In this document: piece after piece, positions 33,230 through 44,585 of the stretch | How positions within the stretch are numbered: position 1 is the first letter of the stretch | Layout of the letters: every line of letters starts with the position of its first letter | Assembly: GCA_012934845.2 (NCBI GenBank) | Contig: WNNJ02003839.1 | Span: forward strand, 248,001 to 312,000 | Source of the DNA: Pomphorhynchus laevis | Lineage: Eukaryota > Acanthocephala > Palaeacanthocephala > Echinorhynchida > Pomphorhynchidae | Length of the DNA: 64,000 nucleotides | Direction: 5' to 3' | Program-made: the position numbers and the translations under genes | Notes under the pieces: model-generated | The model's database searches: none | The model's input: the letters and a program-made list of their open reading frames with translations, nothing else | What the model was told of the DNA's origin: nothing

Positions 33230-35590
33230 CAGCCTTGTAAATAATTCTAAAATTAAAGAAATAATAGGATCAGATTTAAGTAAATATATTCCTAAAATTG
33301 GGTATAAACTCCTACCACCGTTAGGATGAAATATTTGTTATAATAATAAATAATTAAAATCAATCTGTAACGATAATATTAGAAACATAATGGAAACAGA
33401 ATGCAATTGTAATAGTCTTAGTTTTGATAAAATAAATGATCATATATGTACCCAGAATCTAGAATTAATTGAAAATTGTGAATTAAGAAAGCTGCTATCA
33501 ACAGGGTATAAATATAGATTAAATAATAACAACGACAAAAATAAAATTTACAAATCGTTATATAATAACTTAAATGATTACTTTAGTAAGCTGATTAATA
33601 GTGAAAGCTCGAATATATCTAAGAAAAACAAGTGGAAAGATTATATATTTGATAAAATTAAAAATAAAATGAAAATAACAAACAATTATAATATGAAAAA
33701 TAAAATTAATAAAGATATGTATACCGAACTTACTAAATTAAAGGATAACTATATAATAACAGCTATTAATAAAGCTAGTAATAACTATGTCTTCATATGC
33801 AAAATTCTTTATTATGATATACTAATGAAAGAGGTTAATTCTAATGATTTAAATGTAAATCCAACACATGAAAGTAGTGAGTTGAGTTTAGAAACAATTA
33901 TTACAAAGTCACTGTTTAATATTGAATAAAAAGGGTATAAAGGTTCAATATTTATAATATCAAACCGTATATTTAATCAGATAATAAAACAATACCTATT
34001 TTATATTGGAATCCAGAATTACATAAAAATCCAATAAAACCTAGGTTCATATGTAGTGCGTTTAAATGTACATTAAAACCACTTTCTGTCTATATAAATA
34101 AAATACTTAAAGTAATTAAAGCACACTTTAAAAAATATTGCAAGGTAATCGAAATTAATACTGGTATAAAACACTATTTCAGTATTAATTCTACAAAAGA
34201 ATTTTTAGAACAGACAAAAGGAATAAATTTTCAAATTATAAATACTTACGATTTTAGTTTGCTTATTACAAATTTAGATTTAGCAGCTATTAAAGAAGCG
34301 TTAGAAAAATTAATTAATCTTATATTCTGAAAAAAATACTTATATTTGCTATAATAAAGCAAATTTATTTATTTGATGGTTATTTAAACCATCAAATAAA
34401 TATAATAAGATACTTTGAGATCATATCTTGTATAAGATACTTTTGAGATCATATGTATTCGATTGTGTGTTTAAGCTGTTAAATTTTATGTATACTCTAT
34501 TTTGTATTCAAAGTACGGAGACAATGTATTGTACAATCTTAGTTTATTAACTTTAGTGCATGTCGTAATTTTTCCTTATGGATAAAATATGGATAAAATT
34601 GAATTAATAGAATCCTTCAATATTTTGATAAATCAAAATTATTTAAAAGTAGGGACATCTGTATTTAGACAAGTAAAAGGTGTTCCAATGGGTGGTAATA
34701 GTAGCCCAATTATAGCTGACTTGTTTTTAAGCTTTATAGAATATGAATTTGTTCATAACTGTGTAAAAACTAAATCTAAACAATATAGATATATGAAATA
34801 TATGTTTCGATACATCGATGATATATGTGTATTTAATTCTAATAAGTTTTATTCAATTAGTGAGCACATTTATCCAGAAAGCCTTATTCTTAACAAAACC
34901 AATATTAATGATAAAGAAGGTGTATATCTAGATATGAACATTAAATTAACATCAATTAAAAGTACTTTTAATTTATATCGTAAAGATGACATATTTAAAT
35001 TTACGAGAAACATATTTTTGCATGAGCATTCATCCATACCATATAATATAAAATATAATACATTAAATAATGAAATTTTAAGAATTGCAACAATATGTAA
35101 TGATATTGGCTTTCTTCAAAATCATTTAAATAATTTAATAGATACATATTTTAAACTAGGTTACTATAAAAATAACATCAAACAGAAAATAGTAAAATAT
35201 AAATCAACACAATAATATAAAGAATAAATTTAAACTCTTAAGTGGCAAATATTTATGGATGGGTAATAAATAATATACTTTGTATTAGAATAAGATACTA
35301 TATAAGCAAAGTTCGTCAGAGGAAATGGGTCATTAGCATGTATTTGGCCCCGCTGCTATGTTGGGTAGAGGAGTTAGGGGCTGAAACCTGATAGCATAGC
35401 AGTTCCTCCTGATGACCTATACTCCTTATTCTGATACAACGTCTGTTTTTTATTAGTCAATTCATAAAAATTGATTTTTATTTTGAATTTTGGTTTATAA
35501 TTCATCTTGATATAAATTATTTAAAATCTAAAAACAGTTATTTTGTTTATTTTATAATTATATTAAATACGTAGACTCAATTAGCTGATT
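33230..35590 (+). mobile_element. PLE-N, most complete copy
   Basis: This copy holds the N-terminal domain (33240-33930), the RFICSAFKCTLKP and NTYDFS segments (34040-34330), the RT core (34589-35215) and the structured 3' region with 3' end motif (35260-35590). The gene is split by stops near 33328 and 33928 and a frame change near 33990. A segment of about 180 bp at about 34390-34580, absent from the copy at 13620, lies between ATATTTGAT/ATTTGG and AAAATTGAATTAATAG. It recurs at 38622-38775. It may be an internal promoter, an intron or an insertion. Confidence 0.7.
34589..35215 (+). CDS. PLE-N reverse transcriptase C-terminal part
   Basis: The 208-codon frame includes FRQVKGVPMGGNSSPII (box B region), FRYIDDICVFNSN (catalytic YIDD), a conserved LILNKTNINDKEGVYLDMNI segment, and a helical C-terminal thumb-like region ending early at QKIVKYKSTQ because one A is missing relative to KYINQHNN in the copy at 39400. 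It would copy RNA to DNA. It is a fragment: the box A region lies upstream in another frame. Confidence 0.75.
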   Translation: MDKIELIESFNILINQNYLKVGTSVFRQVKGVPMGGNSSPIIADLFLSFIEYEFVHNCVKTKSKQYRYMKYMFRYIDDICVFNSNKFYSISEHIYPESLILNKTNINDKEGVYLDMNIKLTSIKSTFNLYRKDDIFKFTRNIFLHEHSSIPYNIKYNTLNNEILRIATICNDIGFLQNHLNNLIDTYFKLGYYKNNIKQKIVKYKSTQ

Positions 35591-35859
35591 TGTCTACTGT
35601 TCATTGGTTTATTGATTATAATTCATCAGTTTATAATTCATCTAAAATCTTAAAAAAAAAATTTATTATTATTTTTAACAAAATAATAATTTTTCAAAAA
35701 AAGCAAAAATTACAAATAATAAATTGTGTCTAAGTCTTGTCTATCGCTCGTCCCCTCAACCGTGCCCAGAACGCAACTAGCGTTAGCGCGTTGGATGGTA
35801 ACGCTTAGCCTCTGCAGCAGGAAATCTGTGGACCGCTGCTCTCCGGCCACTGCTGCTAT

Positions 35860-36570
35860 TCACCGACCTATTTCGTGCATAAGGCCTTCCGCCTCTGAGC
35901 CCAACGCACCAAACGTTTTTACGACGACCGGCACAAAATAGTAGATCGGTGTCAGGCAGGCGAATTTGCAGCGTTTATTGTTCAATGCTCCACTGGCTAT
36001 CACTCCCAATGCGGCCACAGCTGTATTTAGATGACTCGGTGCCAAGGTGTCTTGGCAGGAAAAATCCCAAGCCAAACACTTCCCACTTAACCATAGAGTC
36101 AGTGACGATACATCCGGCCACCTGTCATCATGTTGCGCCAGTGACTTTGGCTCCAGACGAGATGGGGTTTCTGCCGACATCAGTGCACGCTTGATGAGAT
36201 CGTTGACTGCGCTGTTGCGTGACAGATTACCGACGGACTTATGGCAGCTGAGGCCATGTCGTCCGCTGGCGTCTACATCCGCTCCGCAGACACATACATG
36301 TGGCAGACAGACTGGGGCACCGACGCGCAGAGCAATGGCGATGCGTAGTGACGAGTCGTCGAGTCTTGTGATGAGCGACGAACAGGGACGTGTGTGAAGG
36401 AATGCCCCGGAATGAGGTGCAGTAGCCTCAATTAGACGCGCTTTGCTCGCCTGGTCAAGTGCAGCTAACATCACCTTCGATACCTGAACAGTAACAACGG
36501 CGTATCCCAGAATTTCTGTTTTGTAGCGAAGGACAGTTGGACTGGCATTAAACCCGCTCGAGACTGCCAT
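35860..36570 (-). pseudogene. C-terminal zinc and restriction-like endonuclease domain of the 35725-38621 element
   Basis: Residues near the middle read RIAIALRVGAPVCLP, then CVCGADVDASGRHGLSC, a CxC...HxxxC zinc-binding pattern. They are followed by NSAVNDLIKRAL, and by WPDVSSLTLW...AWDFSCQDTLA, which matches the PD...WD signature of the nuclease fold. The domain nicks target DNA in this LINE group. It is separated from the RT frame (36609 on) by a stop or frameshift. Confidence 0.65.
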
Positions 36571-36608
36571 TCCGTCACTGCAGTAGTGTATGTCGGTTCG
36601 CTGATACG

Positions 36609-37780
36609 TCAGTAGTCATTTAGTCGCTCTGGCAGGATCCGAGTTATGAGTGTTTGCGACCCGGCGACCGATGATAGGAAGGCTGGTAGAGCAATCTCCG
36701 TCGCTCTCCTGATGCCAAGTCTGCCGTTAGCAACTGGTAGTGATGCCTGGTCGGACAGCAACGACGACCGAATTTCGTTGTCGTATTCAAACAACAGCTG
36801 CTTCCTGTAGCATGGCGCGTTGCGTAGAGTGAACATCGTCTTCGGTATCGCGAAGCAGTCTTTTAGCAGGAACAGCGCATCGTGAGCGTATAGAAGCGAT
36901 AGCTGGCTAGACATGCGTTGTAATTCATGCAGTTTTATTTCTAATGTCTTGTCCACGCTCTGCTCACATCCGATTGGTGCTCCAAGTAACATTGCTGATG
37001 CTAGGTCGACGTGTTTGATGTCTGGATCGACTGCCTTGAAACTTCTCACAACATCGTTGTCGTCAGTAATGAGCTCACACTTGCCAACATTGATGTCGAG
37101 TGCCAGCTCCTTTCCTCGCGCCGTCAACATACTCCAGTTTGAGAGCAACGTGTTCACATCACCACCTAACGTGGCATCATCCATGTACCAGATATCGCAC
37201 TCGGACTTGATGCGCTTTGTCAGTGTCAAGGCAATCAGGCAGAAGAGCAGCGGACCGACAAATCGCCTTGCTGTGGTCCCTCGTCTGATATCAACGTGTA
37301 CCGGCCGAAACGTAGGAATGATTTGCTGGAGTAGCCGGTGGACAGGTATGGATACAGCTCTGGTAGCTCTCCGCCTATTACTGTCAACATCGCATCGCGG
37401 CTTAGAGTGTTGAAAGCGTTTGCGAAGTCGATTTTCAACATAGCCTGGCCACCGCCAATGTTCGCTAGATAGCAGCGAGCTGCGTGTGCAACTGCCTCTG
37501 TTCCGTGTTGAAACCTGAAGCCAAGTTGAGATGGTGTCAATTTCGCGACTACCTTGTCATTCACAGCGCGACAGGCGGCCCTCGATACAAGACGGTGGAG
37601 TGTGAAGCCCGCTGCTATAGGTCTGACACCTCCTCCCTTCTTTGCTAGTGCACATAACGATGCACCGTACAAGACTGGCCTCACAGTTGCCGGGAATCTA
37701 CCAGCCAGGAACATGTTGCTGACGTCCGTTAGCAAAGCTATCAGCTGCTGTCTAGCGGCGCCTGTGAGCAGACTCGTCAT
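36609..37780 (-). pseudogene. RT domain of the same element, one frameshift
   Basis: Two frames, 37780-37235 and 37229-36609, together give an RT. Visible parts are GASLCALAKKGGGVRPIAAG, KIDFANAFNTLSRDAML (box A), EGPQQGD (box B start), a frameshift just after it where GPLLFCLIAL continues in the next frame, then IWYMDDATLGGD (box C, YMDD). LPVANGRLGIRRATEIALPAFL follows. An upstream piece at 38310-38125 (WQQLLLLAHSCLV...GGKRHRPSLATRVN) is the region before the fingers. The break makes it inactive. Confidence 0.8.
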
Positions 37781-38773
37781 ATCTTTAAGATATTGAGGAC
37801 GAAGGCCGTCAAGTCTTCCTGCTGAACTGCTGGGAATGACTTGATCGCAGCAGCAATATCTCCATCAGCGAGCGTAAGTGTAGGATGCGAGCTGTGCGCG
37901 TTGCCAATCGTCTGTATGTCCGGTTAGTAGGCGCAGAGCTGCTATCGTTTCATCGTTGAAGGGAGCCAGTGAGTCGTCGCTGACCGCCAGCCTTACTGCA
38001 CCGCGCATTTCGTGGTCTTCGATCTTCGACGACACCCGCGCAACCAGGTTTTGAAGGTCGTCCGTAGTTGTTTTTTCCTGTTCTGAGTCGCCGTTTGTGC
38101 TGCTGGCTGTGACTGGCGAGCACTTTACAAGTATTCTGTCATAGCTTTGTTCACTCTAGTTGCCAGACTCGGTCGGTGCCGTTTGCCGCCCTGCGTTGAA
38201 ACTACAAGGCAGCTGTGAGCCAAAAGTAGCAGCTGCTGCCAGGCATCCTTGTTGTCTGGGTTGGCAACAATTCGGTCGAGTATTGCCGACACCTTGCCTA
38301 TAGCAAGCATACGAGATGCCTTAGGTATGTATCTAAGGACTCGACCTGAATGTGCCTAAACCACAACGTCGAATAGTGTCTGAGCCAGCCTATATTCGTT
38401 GTTGTCAGCTTGACTAGTTGTTTTAGAGTTGTCTATGCCATCAGCGCCCATGGGATCGGTGGTCAACCCTGGAAGTTGCGCTATAACCGATGAGGGGACA
38501 CAACCCGATCCAGAACATTGGCTGCCATGTAGTCCGTGACTTTAGACGAAGCCTCCTGATGTCGAATTGAGTTGCCGAAGACAAACCGAGCAGATGTCAC
38601 TTCTCTTCTGTTGACTGGCTGATACTTTTGAGATCATATGTATTCGATTGTGTGTTTAAGCTGTTAAATTTTATGTATACTCTATTTTGTATTCAAAGTA
38701 CGGAGACAATGTATTGTACAATCTTAGTTTATTAACTTTAGTGCATGTCGTAATTTTTCCTTATGGATAAAAT

Positions 38774-39460
38774 ATGGATAAAATTGAATTAATAGAATCC
38801 TTCAATATTTTGATAAATCAAAATTATTTAAAAGTAGGGACATCTATATTTAGACAAGTAAAAGGTGTTCCAATGGGTGGTAATAGTAGCCCAATTATAG
38901 CTGACTTGTTTTTAAGCTTTATAGAATATGAATTTGTTCATAACTGTGTAAAAACTAAATCTAAACAATATAAATATATGAAATATATGTTTCGATACAT
39001 TGATGATATATGTGTATTTAATTCTAATAATTTTTATTCAATTAGTGAGCACATTTATCCAGAAAGCCTTATTCTTAACAAAACCAATATTAATGATAAA
39101 GAAGGTGTATATCTAGATATGAACATTAAATTAACATTAACTAAAACTACTATTAATTTATATCGTAAAGATGACATATTTAAATTTACAAGAAACATAT
39201 TTTTGCATGAGCATTCATGCATACCATATAATATAAAATATAATACATTAAATAATGAAATTTTAAGAATTGCAACAATATGTAATGATATTGGCTTTCT
39301 TCAAAATCATTTAAATAATTTAATAGATACATATTTTAAACTAGGTTACTATAAAAATAACATCAAACAGAAAATAGTAAAATATATAAATCAACACAAT
39401 AATATAAAGAATAAATTTAAACTCTTAAGTGGCAAATTTTTATGGATGGATAATAAATAA
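38774..39460 (+). CDS. PLE-N RT C-terminal part, intact 228 aa
   Basis: The best preserved frame of the family. It contains FRQVKGVPMGGNSSPII (about 24-40), FRYIDDICVFNSN (about 77-89), a YLDMNIKLTLTKTTINLY segment, FLHEHSCIPYNIKY, and a C-terminal helical tail ending KFLWMDNK. Compared with other copies it shows no frame break, suggesting it is young. The start is the first Met of the frame and not a true N-terminus. Confidence 0.8.
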   Translation: MDKIELIESFNILINQNYLKVGTSIFRQVKGVPMGGNSSPIIADLFLSFIEYEFVHNCVKTKSKQYKYMKYMFRYIDDICVFNSNNFYSISEHIYPESLILNKTNINDKEGVYLDMNIKLTLTKTTINLYRKDDIFKFTRNIFLHEHSCIPYNIKYNTLNNEILRIATICNDIGFLQNHLNNLIDTYFKLGYYKNNIKQKIVKYINQHNNIKNKFKLLSGKFLWMDNK

Positions 39461-39466
39461 TATACT

Positions 39467-39621
39467 TTGTATTAGAATAAGATACTAGATAGTTTTATCA
39501 GAGGAAATACGTCCTTAACACGTATTTGTTCCCGCTGCTATGTTGGGTAGAGGAGTTAGGGGCCGAAACCTGATAGCATAGCAGTTCCTCCTGATGACCT
39601 CTAATTCTTATTCTGATACAA
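39467..39621 (+). ncRNA. Conserved structured 3' block of PLE-N, candidate permuted hammerhead
   Basis: Three nested helices can be drawn. TTGTATTAGAATAAG (39467-39481) pairs with CTTATTCTGATACAA (39607-39621). TACGT/ACGTA (39508-39512, 39520-39524) has a 7-nt loop just after GAAA (39504-39507). CTGCTATG/CATAGCAG (39535-39542, 39577-39584) lies before CTGATGA (39591-39597). The order GAAA, stem III, UUU, stem I, CTGATGA, stem II is a permuted hammerhead. The small stem is TACAT/ATGTA in other copies, a compensatory change. Base pairs next to the core are weak, so catalysis is a hypothesis; conserved folding is better supported. Confidence 0.5.
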
Positions 39622-39889
39622 CGTCTGTTATTTATTAGTCAATTCATAAAAATGACTTTTTAAATTTTATTTTTTATTTTTATTTTTATTTTTATTTTTT
39701 AACTTGATTTAAATTATAGAAAATCTAAAAACAATTATTAATTTTATTATTTAATTATTAAATTTTGATTTAGCATTATTATGTTTTGTTTATTTTATAA
39801 TTATATAACAATACGTAGACTCAGTTAGCTGATTTAATTTGTTCTACTGACATGTTATTATTGACCTGTGGACTTTGTTTTCCCGGTAA

Positions 39890-40284
39890 TATGACCTCTG
39901 TCAGAAATACTGAAACTATGTATTATTGGTTACGACTTTACTATTATTTTTTCTTATTTTCAAACAAGCATGAATTATTAATTCTTAAAAAAGGGAGAAG
40001 TTTGCATCCCAAGGTGTTTACACTTTAAAATGTAAACTGCTTCACGTGATCACGTTTAAGAGACCAGGTAATGGCCAATAGCTAGGTCGCGTAGCGCGTG
40101 GAGTGAAGGTGGTAGATCTTTATAGATCTTGTTCCAGCCTGCAACCGCCTTAAGCAGGGCAGCCCCCTGTCAGATGCTGCTGGATGGTCCGTTGTAAGTT
40201 TAGTCTGAGTCAACTAAACTAGGTGGCGACACCGAAAAAGCTACGTTAAAAATTATGACTTAAAAGTTACATGTACTCAACAAT
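39890..40284. other. Unrecognised GC-richer insert between PLE-N copies
   Basis: The segment 39990-40260 contains small hairpins (GTTTACACTTTAAAATGTAAAC, AGATCTTTATAGATCT) and a TGGCCAATAGCTAGG segment that faintly recalls a pol III A box. There is no open frame. It could be a SINE or a satellite unit. I cannot assign it. Confidence 0.35.
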
Positions 40285-40602
40285 CTTGGCCCAGCTGCTA
40301 TGTTGGGTAGAGGAGTTAGGGGCCGAAACCTGATAGCATAGCAGTTCCTCCTGATGACCTCTAATTCTTATTCTGATACAACGTCTGTTATTTATTAGTT
40401 AATTCATAAAAATGATGTTTTAAATTTTATTTTTTATTTGTTATTTTTTATTTTTATTTTTTAACTTGATTTAAATTATAGAAAATCTAAAAACAATTAT
40501 TAATTTTATTATTTAATTATTAAATTTTGATTTAGCATTATTATGTTTTGTTTATTTTATAATTATATAACAATACGTAGACTCAGTTAGCTGATTTAAT
40601 TA
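40272..40602 (+). mobile_element. PLE-N 3'-end-only copy
   Basis: Begins TTGGCCCAGCTGCTATG and runs through the structured block and AT-rich UTR to ACGTAGACTCAGTTAGCTGA near 40576-40596. Its first bases coincide with the position just after the UUU predicted as the cut site in the structured block of full copies. A weaker third 3' end motif occurs near 40778-40800. Confidence 0.7.
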
Positions 40603-40802
40603 GTATAACTAGGACCTACTTTAGTAGAACCGGAATTGATTGAGATATATGAAATCAATTGGGCGATTGTAATTAGCTTGAACACTTATAAATTTTCTTG
40701 TTAATTTTTTTTATTATTAATAAATTTTTTATTATTTAACTTTTATTTGGCATTATTTTTAATTTGCAATATAAAATACGTAGACTCAGTTAGCCTATTT
40801 AA

Positions 40803-41404
40803 TTGGTAATGAAAACAAGGCACTTCTTAAACAGATCGCAACACTCAAAACTAATAAAATTCAAGGTTAGCTACATTGAAGCAGTTATTACATTACGCTT
40901 TAGCTTTCCTTCTCCCAAAAATGATTTGCATGTGATTTCGCGGATTTTTATCAGCGTATCATCGACCAGAGACTAATTGACTTGTGAAGAATTGTTCTTA
41001 TTTAAATTATAAATATAGTATTTAAAAAATGATCTTAATATGAATAAAAATGTATATAAAATATTAAAAATTCATTTATATTTTCTTGCAATATTTTACT
41101 ACTAAAAAGCACTCAGCTCATCTATCAGCACAAGCTAAGAGATGAGCTAATATCCTCATTCAACACAAGCTCAAACATCACAAGCTATAAAATCTTTGCA
41201 AATATATTGATAACAATTTTGGAAAAGGTAATACAACACTTTAAAATTCAATTTTAAAATTAATAAAATATACGTTTCTCTGTAAGTTTATTCACAAACA
41301 CGTTCATTGACATATTTTTCTCAACGGTTATGCTCATATGATTCATTTGATGTTTTTGATAAAAAATATGCCTGTATTTATAATTTTAGAATGAAGATTG
41401 AAAT
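40803..41404. other. Unassigned AT-rich spacer
   Basis: No gene or recognised repeat is seen. A short repeated AGCTCATCTATCAGC / AAGAGATGAGCTAATATCC pair near 41110-41160 forms a weak hairpin. Confidence 0.4.
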
Positions 41405-41639
41405 TAAATTAAAGATTTTATTTAATCACAAAACAAATGAAAAAAGTAATAACATTCAGTTAAAGAGTGTCAGTTAAAAAGTCTTAGTTAAAGACAGAAA
41501 CCACAGTTCATTTCTTTCTTGCAATCTTCCATTTCTTCATGGCCTCAAATCCAGGGGGATCTGAGCCCTCAACCGATCCCAAACGCTGCCTTTCGACTGA
41601 ACTACCCGGGGTATTTCACCCCCGAAGGATCTAATCGGC

Positions 41640-43991
41640 GCGGACTATGCTAGGTAAACGAAAGACGATGAGCTTAAGAAACCTTAGCCTTTGCTCTGGA
41701 GGACGTCCTCTCGTAAAGAAGACCAATCCCGAGAAAGCCAAGGTGCCCCAGAGGCGCACCTGAGTTTTCCCTTTCAATGACAGATGCTGAGCCCGTTTCA
41801 GGGACCACCTAGCTTACTTTGGGATACGTTTAAGTCTATCCAGGTCTGCTTTCGCCGACCAGTTCACCGTAACGGTGAACCCCAGGTATTTTACTCGACT
41901 AGTGAAGGTGGGAAGTGGTTCAGAGGCAAATATGGAGAAGAGCGCAGAGAGTGATAATCTCTTAAGTTTTTGCTTTGTAGCAGGTGTGCCATGAAAGACG
42001 ACCACCTGCGATTTAGCTGAGTTTAAAATAAGATTGGATATGGGTAACTGATCTTTTAATCTTAAAAAGAAACGGCTGATGTCAGAGACTACGTCTTTAC
42101 ACCTGTGTCCAGTGAACAGGGCTGTGGTGTCATCAGCGTACACCACAAGACGTTGTTCGCGTTTAAATATTTTGAATAGTTTAATAGAGGCAGCAAGATA
42201 TAAGATAGGAGAAAGTGGGGATCCTTGAGGTACACCCGTAATCGGGTAGAACTGACGCGTATCAGGGTCGTCTTCATAGTAAAATCGCATGGTGTACAGC
42301 AGAATCTCCACCCTTTCCACAATTCTCACAGGCAATCCGAGGGACCTGAGAGAAGAGATCACAAAAGGAATGGAAATGCGGTCAAATGCAGCAGAAAAGT
42401 CTAGGAAAACAGACAACTAAACGATGGATAGTCTCCCGACAAAACTGTTCCACTTCACCTACTGCTGAATGGACCTAGCGACCTTTCACGAATCCATGAA
42501 AACCTAGAGGGATCAAATTACGCCTACTCAAATTGTATCAGATTTTACGCGCAAGCGCTTTTTCGTAAATCGACACGAGGCATTTTGAATCGAAATGGGT
42601 CGCAGATCTTTAAAGCATGAGCAGGATTTTTTCTTTGGAATAAAAACACGCTTACTAATATTGATGCCTGCTACATCGGATGGGGAGGTTTAAAGCATTG
42701 TGACGGCTACTCTCTTCTCTGATCTGCTGTCAAAAGCTGACAGACCAGAGAAGAAAGAGGAGCGACGAATTTGGAGGTGCTAGGGAGTGAACCTCAGGAG
42801 GTAAGGATATTCGTAACAGATAGATCCCTACTCCTAAAGTTACACCAAGACGGGATTGGTTGAGGTGATTGAGTGGCTCCATATTCGTGTAGGACTAGTG
42901 ACTCCTCCAAAACTTTATCAAGGCCTACATTTCCTATCCAACCCAATGCTATATACCTCCAGCTAACAAACTTATCCTTCGTGAAAATCTTCCAAAAAGT
43001 AGACTGAGAAGGATGAAGACGAGCAGTACTTGTCCTGTCCCTACTCAGCTGGAACTTATATCTAGTGATCCAGTATTCATATGAGAGTGCCTGTCTGACG
43101 GAAACAGAGAGATTAGGGAGGTTAAGCAGTTTTGCTAGGACCTTGAGTTTCGATGGAGTGGGGTTGTATATACGACTTTTATAGGTAGTCGATAAAATCG
43201 CGGTAGCTTGCGAAAAGAGGTAGGTATTAAATTCGGTAAGACTCTCATTTCCTATTCGGGGAAAGAGTTGGATAGCCGCCTTGAAAGAGGGCCACTCTGA
43301 CCGGATCAAAGTGAAACCTCCTTCGAAGCAACATATCTTCCTCAATCCTCCAACGAATTAGGTCATGAGAGGTGTACAATTGCTGGCGCGACTGCTCCGT
43401 GCACAAGAGTTTTAACAATCACCTCGAGTGAAGCAGTAGAATGTCGAGGATTGAATTTGTTGATGTGCAATGAAAGGTTGGGGAGGGTGATTTATGATTA
43501 AGATAACCGTTCCTAGCTATGCGAAGTGCTGCGTTGATCCAACGACCAGTTCTGTCGTTGAAGTCTCTAAGTATCATATCGTAGCCGCTATTAATAATAC
43601 CATCCAGGAGGTCACGGTTCTTGTGAATCTTCCCGAGACGTATGTAGACATTGGCTAGACTGAGGCGTTTACCGTTCTTACAGAGTGAAACTACCAAACA
43701 AGACATGGCTGGACACGAGTAGTATAGTAGGAGGGAGGACCTTAAGGAGCACTTAACTAAGGTCAAGAGTCCTTGAGAAGAAGAGGAGTGAGGTGGGGTT
43801 ATGTACTGACTATAGTGGGAACTGATATGCTTTGGAATAATTCGAGTAACATCCTGGGGTAGACGGAAAGACCGCATATCCTAAAGAACTATAACATTTG
43901 CATCTCTACAAGATAAACGTTTAAGGGCAGAAGCACCTACCAAATTCCACTGAATGATATTCAGTGAAAAAGGCTTCACGAGTACTCTGCA
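41640..43991 (-). pseudogene. LINE-A ORF2, broken minus-strand copy
   Basis: Frames at 43877-43419 (RLPQDVTRIIPKH, MILRDFNDRTGRW with GDFN changed to RDFN), 43345-42794 and 42416-41814 (FLDFSAAFDR, GVPQGSPLSPILY, VYADDTTALF) represent endonuclease, linker and RT. Stops and frameshifts separate them. The catalytic region of the endonuclease is altered (Gly to Arg before the Asp). Confidence 0.85.
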
Positions 43992-44025
43992 TTGTGATGG
44001 ATTAGTTGGATGAGGGATTGCCTAC

Positions 44026-44575
44026 CTAGACAAAGCTAGGTGCAGGAAGGTTGCCCTTCCCACCACTAGCCACCTCTAAGGAAGGTACTTGCCCCTGGGC
44101 AATATCTTCATTTTCCCCTTTGTTGCTTTTGACGAGCTTCCCGATCTTTATTGGTGGGACGGGATGGGCCGAGCCTCTCCTTTTCTTCGATACAAAAATA
44201 ATCGGTGATACTGGCACTGTAGGATTCGTGTTAACGGCCCAAATGGCCATCAGGATGAAACTTTCTAGCCTCTTGTGTGATGCTTCTATATTTAGGTCTA
44301 TCAATTTTGTGATCTCAAATCGTCCATCCGCTTTGGACCTGCGATGTTTAAATAAAAGGTGTATGTTTTTCTTTTGGACGGTCAAACAAATTGAGCTTTG
44401 TAAGCCTTTAACTTGAGGCAGGTCCTGCGCCGAGCCGGATGGCTTCCCCCAGTTTGTACACGAAGGAATGGCCTTGCAGGAGTCGTTGGAAGAAAAGGAA
44501 GAACATGTGGCGGATCCACACAAACCACATGTAGAATGAAGAGTAAAGTTGCGTTCTTATGGCCACGACAAAGTG
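44026..44575 (-). pseudogene. LINE-A ORF1 C-terminal fragment
   Basis: Begins inside the CCHC region (a GHKN remnant), continues CGSATCSSFSSNDSCKAIPS and ends GGKGNLPAPSFV, as in the copy ending at 27398. The central part is diverged from the other copies. The N-terminal gag half is missing. Confidence 0.7.
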
Positions 44576-44585
44576 AAGTATAAAA

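Larger units (their letters stand above)
35725..38621 (-). mobile_element. Non-LTR retroelement with restriction-like endonuclease, lying between two PLE-N copies
   Basis: This block is clearly GC-richer than its surroundings. It encodes on the minus strand a single former polyprotein with RT and a C-terminal PD-(D/E)XK-type nuclease, the layout of R2/CRE/NeSL/Hero-type LINEs. Both flanks are PLE-N: a 3' end at 35590 and the internal 180-bp segment at 38622. Its probable 3' end is near 35725 and its 5' end near 38621. The composition contrast suggests a recent arrival or another origin. Confidence 0.7.
38622..39840 (+). mobile_element. PLE-N, 5'-truncated copy with intact RT C-terminal frame
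   Basis: Starts abruptly with GATACTTTTGAGATCATATG, as does the matching segment at 34433, and is nearly identical to 34433-35590. It continues through the 3' structured block and the AT-rich 3' UTR to ACGTAGACTCAGTTAGCTGA near 39815-39835. Confidence 0.75.
41405..44580 (-). mobile_element. LINE-A, minus-strand copy (5' part of ORF1 missing)
   Basis: From right to left: C-terminal gag (44575-44026), ORF2 (43991 to about 41640), a 3' UTR with GGGTGAAATACCCCGGGTAG-type sequence and an end near 41405 (TTAAATTAAAGATTTTATTT). The copy is cut at the zinc-knuckle region of gag, directly at the start of an oppositely oriented LINE-A copy. Confidence 0.85.

Noticed and set aside
35726-37413. Plus-strand frames of 70-166 codons across 35726-37413
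   Set aside because: They lie opposite the well-supported RT and endonuclease codons of the minus-strand retroelement and carry no motif of their own; their openness reflects GC-rich complementary codons.
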